A stretch of DNA of 64,000 bases from Fratercula arctica (lineage: Eukaryota; Chordata; Aves; Charadriiformes; Alcidae), in the NCBI GenBank assembly GCA_947846985.1, contig CANTUZ010000004.1, forward strand, positions 78,626,159 through 78,690,158, read 5' to 3'. Under the pieces are notes generated by a model, which worked only from the letters and a program-made list of their open reading frames with translations, was not told the origin of the DNA and did no database searches. The position numbers and the translations under genes were made by a program. Shown here piece by piece: positions 59,601-64,000 of this stretch; positions within the stretch are counted from its first letter, which is position 1; every line of letters begins with the position of its first letter.

Positions 59601-62600
59601 CATCTCATATAACAACAGTTCAGATGATTTCCAGTTCAATTTAAGCAAAGAAAAAGACTTTTCATGGTGTAGCGCAGTTTTTGCAGCCTTTTTTCTTTTT
59701 TTATAGTTCGCCACTAAAAGAGCTCGGAGTAGAAAGCTGGTATTTGTCAGACAGTAAAGCTCACTGAGCAGTCCTGTGTTTTTGTAAGGTACCAAAAGTT
59801 ATACTCTGTGTACTAAAACTAGGCAATTTTTTTGCAAATGCATGTTTAACTTAAGCTATAATGGAAATTCCTAATGGTGTTCATGGAGTGATGTAAATGT
59901 CTGCCAAGAGGCCTCTGCCTTGCTATTTTCATATGATCTTAAAGGGTAACGGTAACAAAATCTTCTCTGGTGATGTACAAAGTTTGCATTCGTGCCTGCT
60001 TAGAGGCATGTCGAGTGTTTCAGAGTCACTGGAATGAGAAGAAGGTTTGAAGTTTCGAGTGCCATAGAAGAGGAATCATGAGGAACCCTATTGTTTTATA
60101 TCTTACCAAGTTTCCCCAAAGTTTGCAGGATAACGCAGGAAAATCCTGTGGGAAAAATCCAGGGCAATTCTTTTTATTGTTCATTGGTACATTTTTAATT
60201 CATGTGATAAATGAATTCTATATTCATTATTTTCTTTCCTGTTTTTTTTTTATTACTTTTATTGCTAGGATAGCCATTCCCTATAGTGCATTATGAAAGA
60301 TCAAATCTTTCTGGAGTAAGTTCAAACCAGGGGAACGTCTTGTTGCTTTTATGATCTTTGTAACATAAACTGCCCACCACATCTGAAAGAGCCGAGCTTC
60401 TTATACTGTCTACTGGAAAAAAAGAAACATTTTATTTAGACCTATTTAACAATGATGGTGCTTTAAATTTTTCTTAGTCTGTTGTATGGTAGAAAGTTTT
60501 CTGCACGGCAAAATGAATATTAGCAGGATAAGTGCATGTCAGGCAGCAGGAAGACAGTGAAATCTAAGGGACATGACTAAAAAGATCCAAATAATGGTGT
60601 TTCATGCTATACACAGCGTAGACGCAATGTTTCACATAATGAACTAATATCTGTTCTTTTCTCATTTTGTATTAACTCTCCACATGTCTGAGTCTGTCTA
60701 TTAAAATACAGAACAGTTACAAAAACTATAAAAGAGCTATTGCATCCATTTCTAATATGCTTCGGAAAATGCTGGAACACAAAAGATGCTGAAGACATTT
60801 TTAGTCTTCCTTAGCTTTTTTCCCTGTAGCTTGCCCCTTTAAATTACGCCTTTTAGGTATTTTGATAAGCATTTGTTTCATAGTCCATACAGAATTATGT
60901 TTGTGTGTTTTAGTAAGAGAAGAAAAATAGAGATTTTTTTTACTCTGACGTACTACTTGGTATAGACTAATAGTTAAAGCAAAATATGACTTTCAATTAA
61001 GGACTATATTGATAGAAAGATGAGTGTAAAGTGTGGAAATGGGAAGTTAAGGTGTGTATTACTTTGTTCTCCACTTAAATTATCAGATAATATTCAACTT
61101 TATGATCAAGTATTTTATCTCAGCTTGTATTAGGTATTTTCTTATAAGCTATATGACATGGACTATAGTCCGTGAAATTATGTGTACGAAAAAAATAAAG
61201 CTAATATGCCTTAAAAATATGTTGATAAAGCATTTCCCCAAAGCATTCGTATACTTCCCGTTGATCGTGTGATGTACAATTCACAGCGCTAGTTGGTAAC
61301 AGTTTTCTTTCACCCTTCCCCTTTCTCTTTCCCGCCTTCCTCCTTCCCTCTTCCCCCTTCCCATCCTCTATGCTTGACAAGACCCTGCCTTCTAATTTTG
61401 TTTTTCTGAGATCCCCTCAGGCTACTGCGAATTCTGGAAGAAATAAAAAGCTTGAAATCAGGCAGAGAACTGATTTGCTTACAGTTTAAGCGGTGTTGAA
61501 AGCTGCTGGCCCATGGAGCAGAGCTGGTGAGATCTTTGTCCTGTGTTACCCGTGAACCACCTGGAGACAGAAATTGGTCCTATGAGCACAGACTGTTTCC
61601 TTCCCACTTCCATGGGGACACAGATTTAAAGCTTCTGACCATTTACTGGAATTTTTGGAAGTTTGGAATTTTTAGTCAACTTTTAGCAATGGAATGCATG
61701 GAAAAGTTGGTATTAACTCTAACACCTGAATATCCCTCACTACTGGATAAGGACCTCTGAATCAGACACACAAACTTTCGCAGTACTTTTCAAACAAGAC
61801 CTTTCAGTCCAACACGACCCCCACTGACTGTTCAGTTGTGGGCTTCCTTAAGAAACCCCATTGTATAACAGGATCAATCACATTATTAACATCTTATTTA
61901 AATAGAACATTCCATCGAGTGTGCTGTTATAAGTGAATAATCATTAAAAACATTTCAAGAGATAATAGATATTTATCTATTGCTTTATTCTTCCCGACGT
62001 GACACGTAATAAGGGATGCAAAAACCGTTGCCCACAGTCTCTGCTTGAGTGGTTTATTCTCTCTCTGTGGAAATTAGAAGAATGTCCCTTTATAAGAAAT
62101 TCAAAGTTTGTCCTATATTTGTGTGCAAATATTCAAGAAAGCAGAGTTAACGTTGTATTTGCAAGCTTAGCGTTCTCTTAATGCATTTTGGGCACAGAAT
62201 TAGAAAAGATTTCACATTCAGTGAATATAAACACCTTAATATACACACACTAAAGAGTAATATATCTTAAGTAATGGGAACAGGTTTTCCCAGAGAAAAC
62301 CTTTGTGTTATGGGTGACTTTTGATGACTTTTTTATTACATTTTCTTGAAAACATGTGCCTGATGATGGTAATTCAAATACTAGAACAGCTGCTTTTTGG
62401 AAGATGTAGAGAAGGATTATTATGACTGCAAGCAGTTGCTTAAAGTTTGCTTCACTTTTTTGTTTTTTTTTTTTTAATAGAAATCCCAGAAAAATGCAAC
62501 GAGTAGAGGCATCAAGTGGCTATTCCATTTCTCATCCATCTCCAAATCACGGTCAGTTATACCCGATCTGTTCCTGACAGATGTCTCTTACCTGTTTTCT

Positions 62601-64000
62601 TAAAAAAACCTACAGTGTTTGAAATTTTTTCTGCTTTTTAGGCAGTGTACTCTAGGACCTCCTTGAAAGAGTAAGAATAAAATTAGAATAAAAGCTGAAA
62701 TCATAGGGTGCCGAAGAAATGCCTGCATGTCCCCTCGTTTTCCAGCTGTATAACTTATTTCTGATTTCATGTTCTGCTTTAAAAAAAAAAAAAAAATCCT
62801 GATATACTGTGATTTCAGGCAGAAAAGCTGCTGCAGTTGGGACAGAGGAGGTTATCTTTTTGTGGATAATTTAGTGGTTATCTTTTACTTGGAGTAGATT
62901 TTTGGCGAAATTCCTTAAGATTTTGCTGAAGTCGTGATTTAAGGCTTGGGACCTGAGGCAAAGAAGGTTCTAAAACTCTTCACTTTTATTGGTCCCTGTG
63001 GGAGTTAGACGACTCCTGGATGATGGGTTCCGTGCGAGCATATGCTGTATTTCTCACTTCTATATCTCAGCTACGGAATGCTTTGAAATATGTGAGATGC
63101 TGCATCTATATTCGCAAGGGAATTGATCTAGAGTGTCCTGCAGCTGATCTGAGCGGGGACTGAGGTTACAGATGAAGACGGAGGGAGGAAAGCACCAAAC
63201 TCAAGGGCACTGGTGGTCCCTCCTGTGGAGATCAGGTTTTCTCTTTTAATTAATTTCCCTCCTCGTATAGCCTGGCTGAGAGGGGACACTAAACAACAGA
63301 GGATAGGAGTGACCTGGAACCGTCTGGAATTCTCTTTACAAGAATATAAGCTGTAACTTTAAAAAAATTCCTAAGTTTCCAACTTTGCTTATAACAGGTT
63401 TTCATAATGTCTTTCTAAACATATGGATGTTTTTAAGGATCTCTCCTTAAGGACCTATCTATATGAATTACTCCCATCGCACAAGACATTTCCTAAACAT
63501 TCTTGAATCACTGGATTCATCTCCATCTCTTTACTTCAGGGGATCATTTTCTCGACGAAAATTGCATCTGTCAAAAGGAAAAAAGGAAGAATCAAACATC
63601 CTAATGGACTTTTATGTACCACACACATAATTTTTTGAAAGAGGGTGGTATCTTTTCGCTACTGCTGACTTTTCTGCCATAAATTGTAACATATCTCCTC
63701 ATAAACGGAAATTTCATATTTCTCTTTCTGAACTCAGCTGTTAGGTACGGCAAAGAACACATCTCTATTAGGCGAATAGAGCGAGAGTGCTGCAATTGCT
63801 ACTCAGAAGAACACAAAACTCGGTGTTTGAAAGGGCTGTAAAAACTCCCGAATTCCTCTGCAAGGATGGATTGTGCTCCGCACACATGAATCCTCCACAG
63901 CAGCACGTAAGAATCCATCATCAGCTTCTTACCACGAAGCACGGGAGAACAGGAAATGGGAGCATTTTTATCACTTCCAAATAGAGGTAGTTTCAAAGAA
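53657..64000. other. Long AT-rich stretch, no gene recognised
   Basis: About 10 kb with only short, domainless frames. Around 54,062-54,110 a GGACTTCAGTGGAAGTTACG block followed by GGATTCTGGCAGAATT looks like a very old amniote repeat. T-runs occur near 56,574-56,585, 58,810-58,820, 59,081-59,096 and 62,462-62,475. An A-rich tract with CAA repeats lies near 58,072-58,118. A C/T-rich patch lies at 61,309-61,366. AT-rich dinucleotide-like sequence lies near 57,190-57,265. Confidence 0.55.
61309..61366 (+). repeat. C/T-rich low-complexity patch
   Basis: A mostly pyrimidine run (TTTCTTTCACCCTTCCCCTT and similar) with three purines, much less regular than the 52.3-kb tract. Confidence 0.75.

Noticed and set aside
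1..64000. CRISPR arrays, bacterial operons, phage or plasmid features
   Set aside because: There are no spaced direct repeats, no dense coding and no ribosome binding sites; the sequence is vertebrate nuclear DNA.
1..64000. tRNA, rRNA or small nuclear RNA genes
   Set aside because: No A/B-box pairs with cloverleaf potential or familiar snRNA starts were found by eye. Highly degraded copies could have been missed.

Overview
This window looks like nuclear DNA from a bird. The evidence is a series of CR1 LINE 3' ends with the avian tail (GGTCCCTTCCAACC followed by tandem ATTCTATG-like octamers), a solo LTR of a type widespread in birds, short A- and T-runs, and an AT-rich background broken by one strong CpG island. 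Nothing looks bacterial or organellar: there are no operons, ribosome binding sites or long open frames. No protein-coding gene can be named with confidence. Nearly all open frames are short and fall in repeats, low-complexity tracts or unique AT-rich DNA.

Layout. From 1 to 29 kb is mostly unique, AT-rich, apparently intergenic or deep intronic DNA. It carries CR1 copies at 2.05-2.62 kb (-), 8.85-9.09 kb (+), 12.36-12.41 kb (+), 12.71-13.1 kb (-), 24.44-25.09 kb (+) and 25.24-25.30 kb (-), plus an older LINE remnant near 24.1 kb. A 40-bp-arm near-perfect inverted repeat with a 4-nt loop lies at 12,454-12,537. From 28.7 to 31.1 kb is the only obvious regulatory locus: an AT-rich stretch with an octamer (POU) site, an ATF/CRE-like site and a cluster of homeodomain cores abuts a roughly 1.9-kb CpG island. 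Inside the island are a 29-nt C-run, potential splice donors on both strands, and a 14-bp motif carrying a minus-strand donor that occurs twice about 1.06 kb apart. This is probably a promoter, with alternative first exons possible.

From 31 to 45 kb are three more plus-strand CR1 copies (32.35, 34.7 and 36.0 kb), G-runs, a 32-bp tandem duplication and an old degraded CR1-clade reverse-transcriptase fragment (41.4-41.6 kb, -). From 45 to 51 kb are weak minus-strand exon candidates (45.57, 46.57 and 47.79 kb) and, most notably, about 0.9 kb of a heavily decayed non-CR1 LINE reverse transcriptase (49.34-50.26 kb, -) with recognisable palm motifs spread over shifted frames. From 51 to 54 kb are a solo LTR (51,122-51,609) with TG...CA ends and an exact 5-bp target duplication, a 259-nt purine-free tract (52,333-52,591), hAT-like DNA-transposon fragments and an 18-bp-arm hairpin. 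From 54 to 64 kb is AT-rich DNA in which I recognise no gene.

The window is therefore best read as a layered record of avian transposition around one candidate CpG-island promoter. No cooperating gene set is visible.
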